Source: Elmis aenea
Lineage: Eukaryota > Arthropoda > Insecta > Coleoptera > Elmidae
DNA: 64,000 nucleotides
NCBI GenBank assembly: GCA_947652605.1
Contig: CANTFG010000240.1
Location: 248,001-312,000 of the forward strand
Reading direction: 5' to 3'
The notes under the pieces are model-generated. The model ran no database searches. It saw only the letters and a program-made list of their open reading frames with translations, and was not told where the DNA came from. The position numbers and the translations under genes are program-made. Below, piece by piece: positions 25,676 to 38,523 of the stretch (positions are counted from its first letter, which is position 1; each line of letters opens with the position of its first letter).

Positions 25676-27757
25676 ACAAACGGCATTATACTAAGAAAGG
25701 TAAACTCTATAACATGCTAAAATTTGAACAAAATCGTATGAGCCTTTTTCGAGAAAAAAATTCAACATTTTCAAAATTTTTAATTTTTTGAATAACTTTG
25801 TAAATAAAATTTCAAACTAGTTGAAACAAACGGCAATATACTAAGAAAGTTAAACTCTATAACATGCTAAAATTTGAACAAAATCGTATGAGCCGTTTTC
25901 GAGAAAAAAATTCAAAATTTTCAAAATTTTTAATTTTTTGAATAACTTTGTAAATAAAATTTCAAACTAGTTGAAACAAACGGCAATATACTAAGAAAGT
26001 TAAACTCTATAACATGCTAAAATTTGAACAAAATCGTATGAGCCGTTTTCGAGAAAAAAATTCAAAATTTTCAAAATTTTTAATTTTTTGAATAACTTTG
26101 TAAATAAAATTTCAAACTAGTTGAAACAAACGGCAATATACTAAGAAAGTTAAACTCTATAACATGCTAAAATTTGAACAAAATCGTATGAGCCGTTTTC
26201 GAGAAAAAAATTCAAAATTTTCAAAATTTTTAATTTTTTGAATAACTTTGTAAATTAAAATTCAAACTAGTTGAAACAAACGGCATTATACTAAGAAAGT
26301 TAAACTCTATAACATGCTAAAATTTGAACAAAATGTAACGAGCCGTTTTCGAGAAAAAAATTCAAAATTTTTAAAATTTTTAATTTTTTGAATAACTTTG
26401 TAAATTAAAATTCAAACTAGTTGAAACAAACGGCATTATACTAAGAAAGTTAAACTCTATAACATGCTAAAATTTGAACAAAATGTAACGAGCCGTTTTC
26501 GAGAAAAAAATTCAAAATTTTCAAAATTTTTAATTTTTTGAATAACTTTGTAAATTAAAATTCAAACTAGTTGAAACAAACGGCATTATACTAAGAAAGT
26601 TAAACTCTATAACATGCTAAAATTTGAACAAAATGTAACGAGCCGTTTTCGAGAAAAAAATTCAAAATTTTTAAAATTTTTAATTTTTTGAATAACTTTG
26701 TAAATTAAAATTCAAACTAGTTGAAACAAACGGCATTATACTAAGAAAGTTAAACTCTATAACATGCTAAAATTTGAACAAAATGTAACGAGCCGTTTTC
26801 GAGAAAAAAATTCAAAATTTTCAAAATTTTTAATTTTTTGAATAACTTTGTAAATTAAAATTCAAACTAGTTGAAACAAACGGCATTATACTAAGAAAAT
26901 TAAACTCTATTTTATGCCAAAATTTGAACAAAATGTAACGAGCCGTTTTCGAAAAAAATTTTCAAAATTTTTAATTTTTTGAATAACTTTGTAAATAAAA
27001 TTTCAAACTAGTTGAAACAAACGGCAATATACTAAGAAAGTTAAACTCTATAACATGCTTAAATTTGAACAAAATCGTATGAGCCGTTTTCGAGAAAAAA
27101 ATTCAAAATTTTCAAAATTTTTAATTTTTTGAATAACTTTGTAAATTAAAATTCAAACTAGTTGAAACAAACGGCATTATACTGAGAAAGTTAAACTCTA
27201 TAACATGCTAAAATTTGAACAAAATCGTATGAGCCGTTTTCGAGAAAAAAATTCAAAATTTTTAAAATTTTTAATTTTTTGAATAACTTTGTAAATTAAA
27301 ATTCAAACTAGTTGAAACAAACGGCATTATACTAAGAAAGTTAAACTCTATAACATGCTAAAATTTGAACAAAATCGTATGAGCCTTTTTCGAGAAAAAA
27401 ATTCAACATTTTCAAAATTTTTAATTTTTTGAATAACTTTGTAAATAAAATTTCAAACTAGTTGAAACAAACGGCAATATACTAAGAAAGTTAAACTCTA
27501 TAACATGCTAAAATTTGAACAAAATCGTATGAGCCGTTTTCGAGAAAAAAATTCAAAATTTTCAAAATTTTTAATTTTTTGAATAACTTTGTAAATTAAA
27601 ATTCAAACTAGTTGAAACAAACGGCATTATACTAAGAAAATTAAACTCTATTTTATGCTAAAATTTGAACAAAATGTAACGAGTCGTTTTCGAAAAAAAA
27701 TTTCAAAATTTTTAATTTTTTGAATAACTTTGTAAATTAAAATTCAAACTAGTTGAA
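25676..27757 (+). repeat. 14-mer: 1782-bp unit with extra 300-bp dimer
   Basis: Identical in order to the 12-mer except that the GTAAC-L pair is present twice: 26276-26575 and 26576-26875. Total length is 2082 bp, exactly 300 more than 1782. This is the clearest dimer-scale duplication in the window. Confidence 0.87.
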
Positions 27758-30589
27758 ACAAACGGCATTATACTAAGAAAGGTAAACTCTATAACATGCT
27801 AAAATTTGAACAAAATCGTATGAGCCTTTTTCGAGAAAAAAATTCAACATTTTCAAAATTTTTAATTTTTTGAATAACTTTGTAAATAAAATTTCAAACT
27901 AGTTGAAACAAACGGCAATATACTAAGAAAGTTAAACTCTATAACATGCTAAAATTTGAACAAAATCGTATGAGCCGTTTTCGAGAAAAAAATTCAAAAT
28001 TTTCAAAATTTTTAATTTTTTGAATAACTTTGTAAATAAAATTTCAAACTAGTTGAAACAAACGGCAATATACTAAGAAAGTTAAACTCTATAACATGCT
28101 AAAATTTGAACAAAATCGTATGAGCCGTTTTCGAGAAAAAAATTCAAAATTTTCAAAATTTTTAATTTTTTGAATAACTTTGTAAATAAAATTTCAAACT
28201 AGTTGAAACAAACGGCAATATACTAAGAAAGTTAAACTCTATAACATGCTAAAATTTGAACAAAATCGTATGAGCCGTTTTCGAGAAAAAAATTCAAAAT
28301 TTTCAAAATTTTTAATTTTTTGAATAACTTTGTAAATTAAAATTCAAACTAGTTGAAACAAACGGCATTATACTAAGAAAGTTAAACTCTATAACATGCT
28401 AAAATTTGAACAAAATGTAACGAGCCGTTTTCGAGAAAAAAATTCAAAATTTTTAAAATTTTTAATTTTTTGAATAACTTTGTAAATTAAAATTCAAACT
28501 AGTTGAAACAAACGGCATTATACTAAGAAAGTTAAACTCTATAACATGCTAAAATTTGAACAAAATGTAACGAGCCGTTTTCGAGAAAAAAATTCAAAAT
28601 TTTCAAAATTTTTAATTTTTTGAATAACTTTGTAAATTAAAATTCAAACTAGTTGAAACAAACGGCATTATACTAAGAAAATTAAACTCTATTTTATGCC
28701 AAAATTTGAACAAAATGTAACGAGCCGTTTTCGAAAAAAATTTTCAAAATTTTTAATTTTTTGAATAACTTTGTAAATAAAATTTCAAACTAGTTGAAAC
28801 AAACGGCAATATACTAAGAAAGTTAAACTCTATAACATGCTTAAATTTGAACAAAATCGTATGAGCCGTTTTCGAGAAAAAAATTCAAAATTTTCAAAAT
28901 TTTTAATTTTTTGAATAACTTTGTAAATTAAAATTCAAACTAGTTGAAACAAACGGCATTATACTGAGAAAGTTAAACTCTATAACATGCTAAAATTTGA
29001 ACAAAATGTAACGAGCCGTTTTCGAGAAAAAAATTCAAAATTTTTAAAATTTTTAATTTTTTGAATAACTTTGTAAATTAAAATTCAAACTAGTTGAAAC
29101 AAACGGCATTATACTAAGAAAGTTAAACTCTATAACATGCTAAAATTTGAACAAAATCGTATGAGCCTTTTTCGAGAAAAAAATTCAACATTTTCAAAAT
29201 TTTTAATTTTTTGAATAACTTTGTAAATAAAATTTCAAACTAGTTGAAACAAACGGCAATATACTAAGAAAGTTAAACTCTATAACATGCTAAAATTTGA
29301 ACAAAATCGTATGAGCCGTTTTCGAGAAAAAAATTCAAAATTTTCAAAATTTTTAATTTTTTGAATAACTTTGTAAATAAAATTTCAAACTAGTTGAAAC
29401 AAACGGCATTATACTAAGAAAGTTAAACTCTATAACATGCTAAAATTTGAACAAAATGTAACGAGCCGTTTTCGAGAAAAAAATTCAAAATTTTTAAAAT
29501 TTTTAATTTTTTGAATAACTTTGTAAATTAAAATTCAAACTAGTTAAAAAAAACGGCATTATACTAAGAAAGTTAAACTCTATAACATGCTAAAATTTGA
29601 ACAAAATGTAACGAGCCGTTTTCGAGAAAAAAATTCAAAATTTTCAAAATTTTTAATTTTTTGAATAACTTTGTAAATTAAAATTCAAACTAGTTGAAAC
29701 AAACGGCATTATACTAAGAAAATTAAACTCTATTTTATGCCAAAATTTGAACAAAATGTAACGAGCCGTTTTCGAAAAAAATTTTCAAAATTTTTAATTT
29801 TTTGAATAACTTTGTAAATAAAATTTCAAACTAGTTGAAACAAACGGCAATATACTAAGAAAGTTAAACTCTATAACATGCTTAAATTTGAACAAAATCG
29901 TATGAGCCGTTTTCGAGAAAAAAATTCAAAATTTTCAAAATTTTTAATTTTTTGAATAACTTTGTAAATTAAAATTCAAACTAGTTGAAACAAACGGCAT
30001 TATACTGAGAAAGTTAAACTCTATAACATGCTAAAATTTGAACAAAATGTAACGAGCCGTTTTCGAGAAAAAAATTCAAAATTTTTAAAATTTTTAATTT
30101 TTTGAATAACTTTGTAAATTAAAATTCAAACTAGTTGAAACAAACGGCATTATACTAAGAAAGTTAAACTCTATAACATGCTAAAATTTGAACAAAATCG
30201 TATGAGCCTTTTTCGAGAAAAAAATTCAACATTTTCAAAATTTTTAATTTTTTTAATAACTTTGTAAATAAAATTTCAAACTAGTTGAAACAAACGGCAA
30301 TATACTAAGAAAGTTAAACTCTATAACATGCTAAAATTTGAACAAAATCGTATGAGCCGTTTTCGAGAAAAAAATTCAAAATTTTCAAAATTTTTAATTT
30401 TTTGAATAACTTTGTAAATAAAATTTCAAACTAGTTGAAACAAACGGCAATATACTAAGAAAGTTAAACTCTATAACATGCTAAAATTTGAACAAAATCG
30501 TATGAGCCGTTTTCGAGAAAAAAATTCAAAATTTTCAAAATTTTTAATTTTTTGAATAACTTTGTAAATTAAAATTCAAACTAGTTGAA
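27758..30589 (+). repeat. 1782-family unit with 1041-bp duplication
   Basis: This is the last unit to start with a GGT monomer. The stretch GTAAC, GTAAC, S(TGCC), GCTT, CTGAG, CCT, GGCAA at 28358-29398 repeats at 29399-30439, offset 1041 bp. At the join (29249 to 29399) an AAAATTT tail is followed by GGCAT, breaking the usual pairing. The second copy carries private substitutions: G to A at 29546 and C to A at 29550 (TAGTTAAAAA), and G to T at 30254. Confidence 0.83.
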
Positions 30590-32653
30590 ACAAACATCAT
30601 TATACTAAGAAAATTAAACTCTATTTTATGCCAAAATTTGAACAAAATGTAACGAGCCGTTTTCGAAAAAAATTTTCAAAATTTTTAATTTTTTGAATAA
30701 CTTTGTAAATTAAAATTCAAACTAGTTGAAACAAACGGCATTATACTAAGAAAATTAAACTCTATTTTATGCTAAAATTTGAACAAAATGTAACGAGCCG
30801 TTTTCGAAAAAAATTTTCAAAATTTTTAATTTTTTGAATAACTTTGTAAATTAAAATTCAAACTAGTTGAAACAAACGGCATTATACTAAGAAAGTTAAA
30901 CTCTATAACATGCTAAAATTTGAACAAAATCGTATGAGCCGTTTTCGAGAAAAAAATTCAAAATTTTCAAAATTTTTAATTTTTTGAATAACTTTGTAAA
31001 TAAAATTTCAAACTAGTTGAAACAAACGGCAATATACTAAGAAAGTTAAACTCTATAACATGCTAAAATTTGAACAAAATCGTATGAGCCGTTTTCGAGA
31101 AAAAAATTCAAAATTTTCAAAATTTTTAATTTTTTGAATAACTTTGTAAATTAAAATTCAAACTAGTTGAAACAAACGGCATTATACTAAGAAAGTTAAA
31201 CTCTATAACATGCTAAAATTTGAACAAAATGTAACGAGCCGTTTTCGAGAAAAAAATTCAAAATTTTCAAAATTTTTAATTTTTTGAATAACTTTGTAAA
31301 TTAAAATTCAAACTAGTTGAAACAAACGGCATTATACTAAGAAAATTAAACTCTATTTTATGCCAAAATTTGAACAAAATGTAACGAGCCGTTTTCGAAA
31401 AAAAATTTCAAAATTTTTAATTTTTTGAATAACTTTGTAAATAAAATTTCAAACTAGTTGAAACAAACGGCAATATACTAAGAAAGTTAAACTCTATAAC
31501 ATGCTAAAATTTGAACAAAATCGTATGAGCCGTTTTCGAGAAAAAAATTCAAAATTTTCAAAATTTTTAATTTTTTGAATAACTTTGTAAATAAAATTTC
31601 AAACTAGTTGAAACAAACGGCAATATACTAAGAAAGTTAAACTCTATAACATGCTAAAATTTGAACAAAATCGTATGAGCCGTTTTCGAGAAAAAAATTC
31701 AAAATTTTCAAAATTTTTAATTTTTTGAATAACTTTGTAAATTAAAATTCAAACTAGTTGAAACAAACGGCATTATACTAAGAAAGTTAAACTCTATAAC
31801 ATGCTAAAATTTGAACAAAATGTAACGAGCCGTTTTCGAGAAAAAAATTCAAAATTTTCAAAATTTTTAATTTTTTGAATAACTTTGTAAATTAAAATTC
31901 AAACTAGTTGAAACAAACGGCATTATACTAAGAAAATTAAACTCTATTTTATGCCAAAATTTGAACAAAATGTAACGAGCCGTTTTCGAAAAAAATTTTC
32001 AAAATTTTTAATTTTTTGAATAACTTTGTAAATAAAATTTCAAACTAGTTGAAACGAACGGCAATATACTAAGAAAGTTAAACTCTATAACATGCTAAAA
32101 TTTGAACAAAATCGTATGAGCCGTTTTCGAGAAAAAAATTCAAAATTTTCAAAATTTTTAATTTTTTGAATAACTTTGTAAATTAAAATTCAAACTAGTT
32201 GAAACAAACGGCAATATACTGAGAAAGTTAAACTCTATAACATGCTAAAATTTGAACAAAATGTAACGAGCCGTTTTCGAGAAAAAAATTCAAAATTTTT
32301 AAAATTTTTAATTTTTTGAATAACTTTGTAAATTAAAATTCAAACTAGTTGAAACAAACGGCATTATACTAAGAAAGTTAAACTCTATAACATGCTAAAA
32401 TTTGAACAAAATCGTATGAGCCTTTTTCGAGAAAAAAATTCAACATTTTCAAAATTTTTAATTTTTTGAATAACTTTGTAAATAAAATTTCAAACTAGTT
32501 GAAACAAACGGCAATATACTAAGAAAGTTAAACTCTATAACATGCTAAAATTTGAACAAAATCGTATGAGCCGTTTTCGAGAAAAAAATTCAAAATTTTC
32601 AAAATTTTTAATTTTTTGAATAACTTTGTAAATTAAAATTCAAACTAGTTGAA
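30590..32653 (+). repeat. Irregular block; first ACAAACATC monomer
   Basis: This block has fourteen monomers in an order not repeated exactly elsewhere. It opens with two adjacent S monomers, the first with the ACAAACATCATT head (30590), the founding marker of the 882-bp family. It contains the last CTGAG monomer (32204, here with GGCAA) and a private A to G at 32056 (GAAACGAACGG). Confidence 0.75.
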
Positions 32654-33685
32654 ACAAACATCATTATACTAAGAAAATTAAACTCTATTTTATGCCAAAA
32701 TTTGAACAAAATGTAACGAGCCGTTTTCGAAAAAAATTTTCAAAATTTTTAATTTTTTGAATAACTTTGTAAATTAAAATTCAAACTAGTTGAAACAAAC
32801 GGCATTATACTAAGAAAATTAAACTCTATTTTATGCTAAAATTTGAACAAAATGTAACGAGCCGTTTTCGAAAAAAATTTTCAAAATTTTTAATTTTTTG
32901 AATAACTTTGTAAATTAAAATTCAAACTAGTTGAAACAAACGGCATTATACTAAGAAAGTTAAACTCTATAACATGCTAAAATTTGAACAAAATCGTATG
33001 AGCCGTTTTCGAGAAAAAAATTCAAAATTTTCAAAATTTTTAATTTTTTGAATAACTTTGTAAATTAAAATTCAAACTAGTTGAAACAAACGGCATTACA
33101 CTAAGAAAATTAAACTCTATTTTATGCTAAAATTTGAACAAAATCGTATGAGCCTTTTTCGAGAAAAAAATTCAACATTTTCAAAATTTTTAATTTTTTG
33201 AATAACTTTGTAAATAAAATTTCAAACTAGTTGAAACAAACGGCAATATACTAAGAAAGTTAAACTCTATAACATGCTAAAATTTGAACAAAATCGTATG
33301 AGCCGTTTTCGAGAAAAAAATTCAAAATTTTTAAAATTTTTAATTTTTTGAATAACTTTGTAAATTAAAATTCAAACTAGTTGAAACAAACGGCATTATA
33401 CTAAGAAAGTTAAACTCTATAACATGCTAAAATTTGAACAAAATCGTATGAGCCTTTTTCGAGAAAAAAATTCAACATTTTCAAAATTTTTAATTTTTTG
33501 AATAACTTTGTAAATAAAATTTCAAACTAGTTGAAACAAACGGCAATATACTAAGAAAGTTAAACTCTATAACATGCTAAAATTTGAACAAAATCGTATG
33601 AGCCGTTTTCGAGAAAAAAATTCAAAATTTTCAAAATTTTTAATTTTTTGAATAACTTTGTAAATTAAAATTCAAACTAGTTGAA
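32654..33685 (+). repeat. 1032-bp heptamer, relative of the 882-bp unit
   Basis: The order is S(CATCATT), S(TGCT), L, TTACAC hybrid, L(TTTTTAAAA), CCT/CAACATTTT L, GGCAA L. It is the 882-bp hexamer plus one extra L monomer, exactly 150 bp longer. It contains the first TTACAC hybrid (33086). Confidence 0.8.
33086..33235 (+). repeat. Hybrid monomer: S head, L body (TTACAC)
   Basis: The head is S-like (AAAATT, CTATTTTATGCT) with a private T to C giving GGCATTACACT. The rest is the L CCT/CAACATTTT form, 150 bp long. The class recurs to 40279. From 39697 the same TTACAC head sits on a fully S body of 141 bp, so the marker has been moved between length classes. Confidence 0.8.
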
Positions 33686-36331
33686 ACAAACATCATTATA
33701 CTAAGAAAATTAAACTCTATTTTATGCCAAAATTTGAACAAAATGTAACGAGCCGTTTTCGAAAAAAATTTTCAAAATTTTTAATTTTTTGAATAACTTT
33801 GTAAATTAAAATTCAAACTAGTTGAAACAAACGGCATTATACTAAGAAAATTAAACTCTATTTTATGCTAAAATTTGAACAAAATGTAACGAGCCGTTTT
33901 CGAAAAAAATTTTCAAAATTTTTAATTTTTTGAATAACTTTGTAAATTAAAATTCAAACTAGTTGAAACAAACGGCATTATACTAAGAAAGTTAAACTCT
34001 ATAACATGCTAAAATTTGAACAAAATCGTATGAGCCGTTTTCGAGAAAAAAATTCAAAATTTTCAAAATTTTTAATTTTTTGAATAACTTTGTAAATTAA
34101 AATTCAAACTAGTTGAAACAAACGGCATTACACTAAGAAAATTAAACTCTATTTTATGCTAAAATTTGAACAAAATCGTATGAGCCTTTTTCGAGAAAAA
34201 AATTCAACATTTTCAAAATTTTTAATTTTTTGAATAACTTTGTAAATAAAATTTCAAACTAGTTGAAACAAACGGCAATATACTAAGAAAGTTAAACTCT
34301 ATAACATGCTAAAATTTGAACAAAATCGTATGAGCCGTTTTCGAGAAAAAAATTCAAAATTTTCAAAATTTTTAATTTTTTGAATAACTTTGTAAATAAA
34401 ATTTCAAACTAGTTGAAACAAACGGCAATATACTAAGAAAGTTAAACTCTATAACATGCTAAAATTTGAACAAAATCGTATGAGCCGTTTTCGAGAAAAA
34501 AATTCAAAATTTTCAAAATTTTTAATTTTTTGAATAACTTTGTAAATTAAAATTCAAACTAGTTGAAACAAACATCATTATACTAAGAAAATTAAACTCT
34601 ATTTTATGCCAAAATTTGAACAAAATGTAACGAGCCGTTTTCGAAAAAAATTTTCAAAATTTTTAATTTTTTGAATAACTTTGTAAATTAAAATTCAAAC
34701 TAGTTGAAACAAACGGCATTATACTAAGAAAATTAAACTCTATTTTATGCTAAAATTTGAACAAAATGTAACGAGCCGTTTTCGAAAAAAATTTTCAAAA
34801 TTTTTAATTTTTTGAATAACTTTGTAAATTAAAATTCAAACTAGTTGAAACAAACGGCATTATACTAAGAAAGTTAAACTCTATAACATGCTAAAATTTG
34901 AACAAAATCGTATGAGCCGTTTTCGAGAAAAAAATTCAAAATTTTCAAAATTTTTAATTTTTTGAATAACTTTGTAAATTAAAATTCAAACTAGTTGAAA
35001 CAAACGGCATTACACTAAGAAAATTAAACTCTATTTTATGCTAAAATTTGAACAAAATCGTATGAGCCTTTTTCGAGAAAAAAATTCAACATTTTCAAAA
35101 TTTTTAATTTTTTGAATAACTTTGTAAATAAAATTTCAAACTAGTTGAAACAAACGGCAATATACTAAGAAAGTTAAACTCTATAACATGCTAAAATTTG
35201 AACAAAATCGTATGAGCCGTTTTCGAGAAAAAAATTCAAAATTTTTAAAATTTTTAATTTTTTGAATAACTTTGTAAATTAAAATTCAAACTAGTTGAAA
35301 CAAACGGCATTATACTAAGAAAGTTAAACTCTATAACATGCTAAAATTTGAACAAAATCGTATGAGCCTTTTTCGAGAAAAAAATTCAAAATTTTCAAAA
35401 TTTTTAATTTTTTGAATAACTTTGTAAATTAAAATTCAAACTAGTTGAAACAAACATCATTATACTAAGAAAATTAAACTCTATTTTATGCCAAAATTTG
35501 AACAAAATGTAACGAGCCGTTTTCGAAAAAAATTTTCAAAATTTTTAATTTTTTGAATAACTTTGTAAATTAAAATTCAAACTAGTTGAAACAAACGGCA
35601 TTATACTAAGAAAATTAAACTCTATTTTATGCTAAAATTTGAACAAAATGTAACGAGCCGTTTTCGAAAAAAATTTTCAAAATTTTTAATTTTTTGAATA
35701 ACTTTGTAAATTAAAATTCAAACTAGTTGAAACAAACGGCATTATACTAAGAAAGTTAAACTCTATAACATGCTAAAATTTGAACAAAATCGTATGAGCC
35801 GTTTTCGAGAAAAAAATTCAAAATTTTCAAAATTTTTAATTTTTTGAATAACTTTGTAAATTAAAATTCAAACTAGTTGAAACAAACGGCATTACACTAA
35901 GAAAATTAAACTCTATTTTATGCTAAAATTTGAACAAAATCGTATGAGCCTTTTTCGAGAAAAAAATTCAACATTTTCAAAATTTTTAATTTTTTGAATA
36001 ACTTTGTAAATAAAATTTCAAACTAGTTGAAACAAACGGCAATATACTAAGAAAGTTAAACTCTATAACATGCTAAAATTTGAACAAAATCGTATGAGCC
36101 GTTTTCGAGAAAAAAATTCAAAATTTTCAAAATTTTTAATTTTTTGAATAACTTTGTAAATAAAATTTCAAACTAGTTGAAACAAACGGCAATATACTAA
36201 GAAAGTTAAACTCTATAACATGCTAAAATTTGAACAAAATCGTATGAGCCGTTTTCGAGAAAAAAATTCAAAATTTTCAAAATTTTTAATTTTTTGAATA
36301 ACTTTGTAAATTAAAATTCAAACTAGTTGAA
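33686..36331 (+). repeat. 882-bp hexamer, three tandem copies
   Basis: Copies start at 33686, 34568 and 35450; each is S(CATCATT), S(TGCT), L, TTACAC hybrid, L, L. The last two L monomers differ: GGCAA/GGCAA in the first and third copies, but TTTTTAAAA then CCT with GGCAT in the middle of the series (35150, 35300). A fourth copy is at 37056-37937, beyond the broken monomer. Two S monomers side by side distinguish this family from all others to the left apart from 451-731 and 1473-1753. Confidence 0.83.
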
Positions 36332-36913
36332 ACAAACGGCATTATACTAAGAAAATTAAACTCTATTTTATGCTAAAATTTGAACAAAATGTAACGAGTC
36401 GTTTTCGAAAAAAAATTTCAAAATTTTTAATTTTTTGAATAACTTTGTAAATTAAAATTCAAACTAGTTGAAACAAACGGCATTATACTAAGAAAATTAA
36501 ACTCTATAACATGCTAAAATTTGAACAAAATCGTATGAGCCTTTTTCGAGAAAAAAATTCAAAATTTTTAAAATTTTTAATTTTTTGAATAACTTTGTAA
36601 ATTAAAATTCAAACTAGTTGAAACAAACGGCATTATACTAAGAAAGTTAAACTCTATAACATGCTAAAATTTGAACAAAATCGTATGAGCCTTTTTCGAG
36701 AAAAAAATTCAACATTTTCAAAATTTTTAATTTTTTGAATAACTTTGTAAATTAAAATTCAAACTAGTTGAAACAAACGGCATTATACTAAGAAAATTAA
36801 ACTCTATTTTACGCCAAAATTTGAACAAAATGTAACGAGCCGTTTTCGAAAAAAATTTTCAAAATTTTTAATTTTTTGAATAACTTTGTAAATAAAATTT
36901 CAAACTAGTTGAA
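36332..36913 (+). repeat. Four-monomer linker; first TACGCC S monomer
   Basis: The order is S(GAGTCG), L with AAAATT head and CCT, CCT/CAACATTTT L, then the first S monomer reading TTTTACGCC (36773). Its first three members are repeated at 37938-38378, so 35450-36772 and 37056-38378 are related at a 1606-bp offset. The T to C that makes TACGCC creates a new CpG and marks almost every TGCC-type S monomer from here to the right. Confidence 0.78.
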
Positions 36914-37055
36914 ACACACGGCAATATACTAAGAAAGTTAAACTCTATAACATGCTAAAATTTGAACAAAATCGTATGAGCCGTTTTCGAGAAAAAAATT
37001 CAAAATTTTCAAAATTTTTAATTTTTTGAATAACTTGTTGAAATAACTAGTTGAA
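36914..37055 (+). repeat. Broken monomer with rearranged tail (142 bp)
   Basis: This starts as the first ACACACGG L monomer and is normal to TGAATAACTT at about 37036. The expected 17-base tail segment is then replaced by GTTGAAATA before ACTAGTTGAA resumes. The replacement resembles a misplaced copy of the nearby GTTGAAA motif, as expected of end joining with a short templated insertion. It is the only monomer in the window whose internal order is broken, and it lies exactly where an 882-bp family copy resumes (37056). Confidence 0.85.
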
Positions 37056-37487
37056 ACAAACATCATTATACTAAGAAAATTAAACTCTATTTTATGCCAA
37101 AATTTGAACAAAATGTAACGAGCCGTTTTCGAAAAAAATTTTCAAAATTTTTAATTTTTTGAATAACTTTGTAAATTAAAATTCAAACTAGTTGAAACAA
37201 ACGGCATTATACTAAGAAAATTAAACTCTATTTTATGCTAAAATTTGAACAAAATGTAACGAGCCGTTTTCGAAAAAAATTTTCAAAATTTTTAATTTTT
37301 TGAATAACTTTGTAAATTAAAATTCAAACTAGTTGAAACAAACGGCATTATACTAAGAAAGTTAAACTCTATAACATGCTAAAATTTGAACAAAATCGTA
37401 TGAGCCGTTTTCGAGAAAAAAATTCAAAATTTTCAAAATTTTTAATTTTTTGAATAACTTTGTAAATTAAAATTCAAACTAGTTGAA
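37056..37487 (+). repeat. Start of fourth 882-bp copy
   Basis: S(CATCATT), S(TGCT) and L, followed by the TTACAC hybrid at 37488, complete the hexamer to 37937. This holds the last ACAAACATC head in the window. The second half of this copy is also the start of the 2791-bp unit. Confidence 0.8.
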
Positions 37488-38378
37488 ACAAACGGCATTA
37501 CACTAAGAAAATTAAACTCTATTTTATGCTAAAATTTGAACAAAATCGTATGAGCCTTTTTCGAGAAAAAAATTCAACATTTTCAAAATTTTTAATTTTT
37601 TGAATAACTTTGTAAATAAAATTTCAAACTAGTTGAAACAAACGGCAATATACTAAGAAAGTTAAACTCTATAACATGCTAAAATTTGAACAAAATCGTA
37701 TGAGCCGTTTTCGAGAAAAAAATTCAAAATTTTCAAAATTTTTAATTTTTTGAATAACTTTGTAAATAAAATTTCAAACTAGTTGAAACAAACGGCAATA
37801 TACTAAGAAAGTTAAACTCTATAACATGCTAAAATTTGAACAAAATCGTATGAGCCGTTTTCGAGAAAAAAATTCAAAATTTTCAAAATTTTTAATTTTT
37901 TGAATAACTTTGTAAATTAAAATTCAAACTAGTTGAAACAAACGGCATTATACTAAGAAAATTAAACTCTATTTTATGCTAAAATTTGAACAAAATGTAA
38001 CGAGTCGTTTTCGAAAAAAAATTTCAAAATTTTTAATTTTTTGAATAACTTTGTAAATTAAAATTCAAACTAGTTGAAACAAACGGCATTATACTAAGAA
38101 AATTAAACTCTATAACATGCTAAAATTTGAACAAAATCGTATGAGCCTTTTTCGAGAAAAAAATTCAAAATTTTTAAAATTTTTAATTTTTTGAATAACT
38201 TTGTAAATTAAAATTCAAACTAGTTGAAACAAACGGCATTATACTAAGAAAGTTAAACTCTATAACATGCTAAAATTTGAACAAAATCGTATGAGCCTTT
38301 TTCGAGAAAAAAATTCAACATTTTCAAAATTTTTAATTTTTTGAATAACTTTGTAAATAAAATTTCAAACTAGTTGAA

Positions 38379-38523
38379 ACAAACGGCAATATACTAAGAA
38401 AGTTAAACTCTATAACATGCTAAAATTTGAACAAAATCGTATGAGCCGTTTTCGAGAAAAAAATTCAAAATTTTCAAAATTTTTAATTTTTTGAATAACT
38501 TTGTAAAATTCAAACTAGTTGAA
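38379..38523 (+). repeat. 145-bp L monomer with 5-bp tail deletion
   Basis: The tail reads TTTGTAAAATTCAA, missing five bases of the normal TTTGTAAATTAAAATTCAA. The same deletion occurs at 41170-41314, 43361-43505 and 48771-48915, always as the first member of the 1900-bp cassette. It is therefore a single event later copied, and a useful tracer. Confidence 0.85.
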
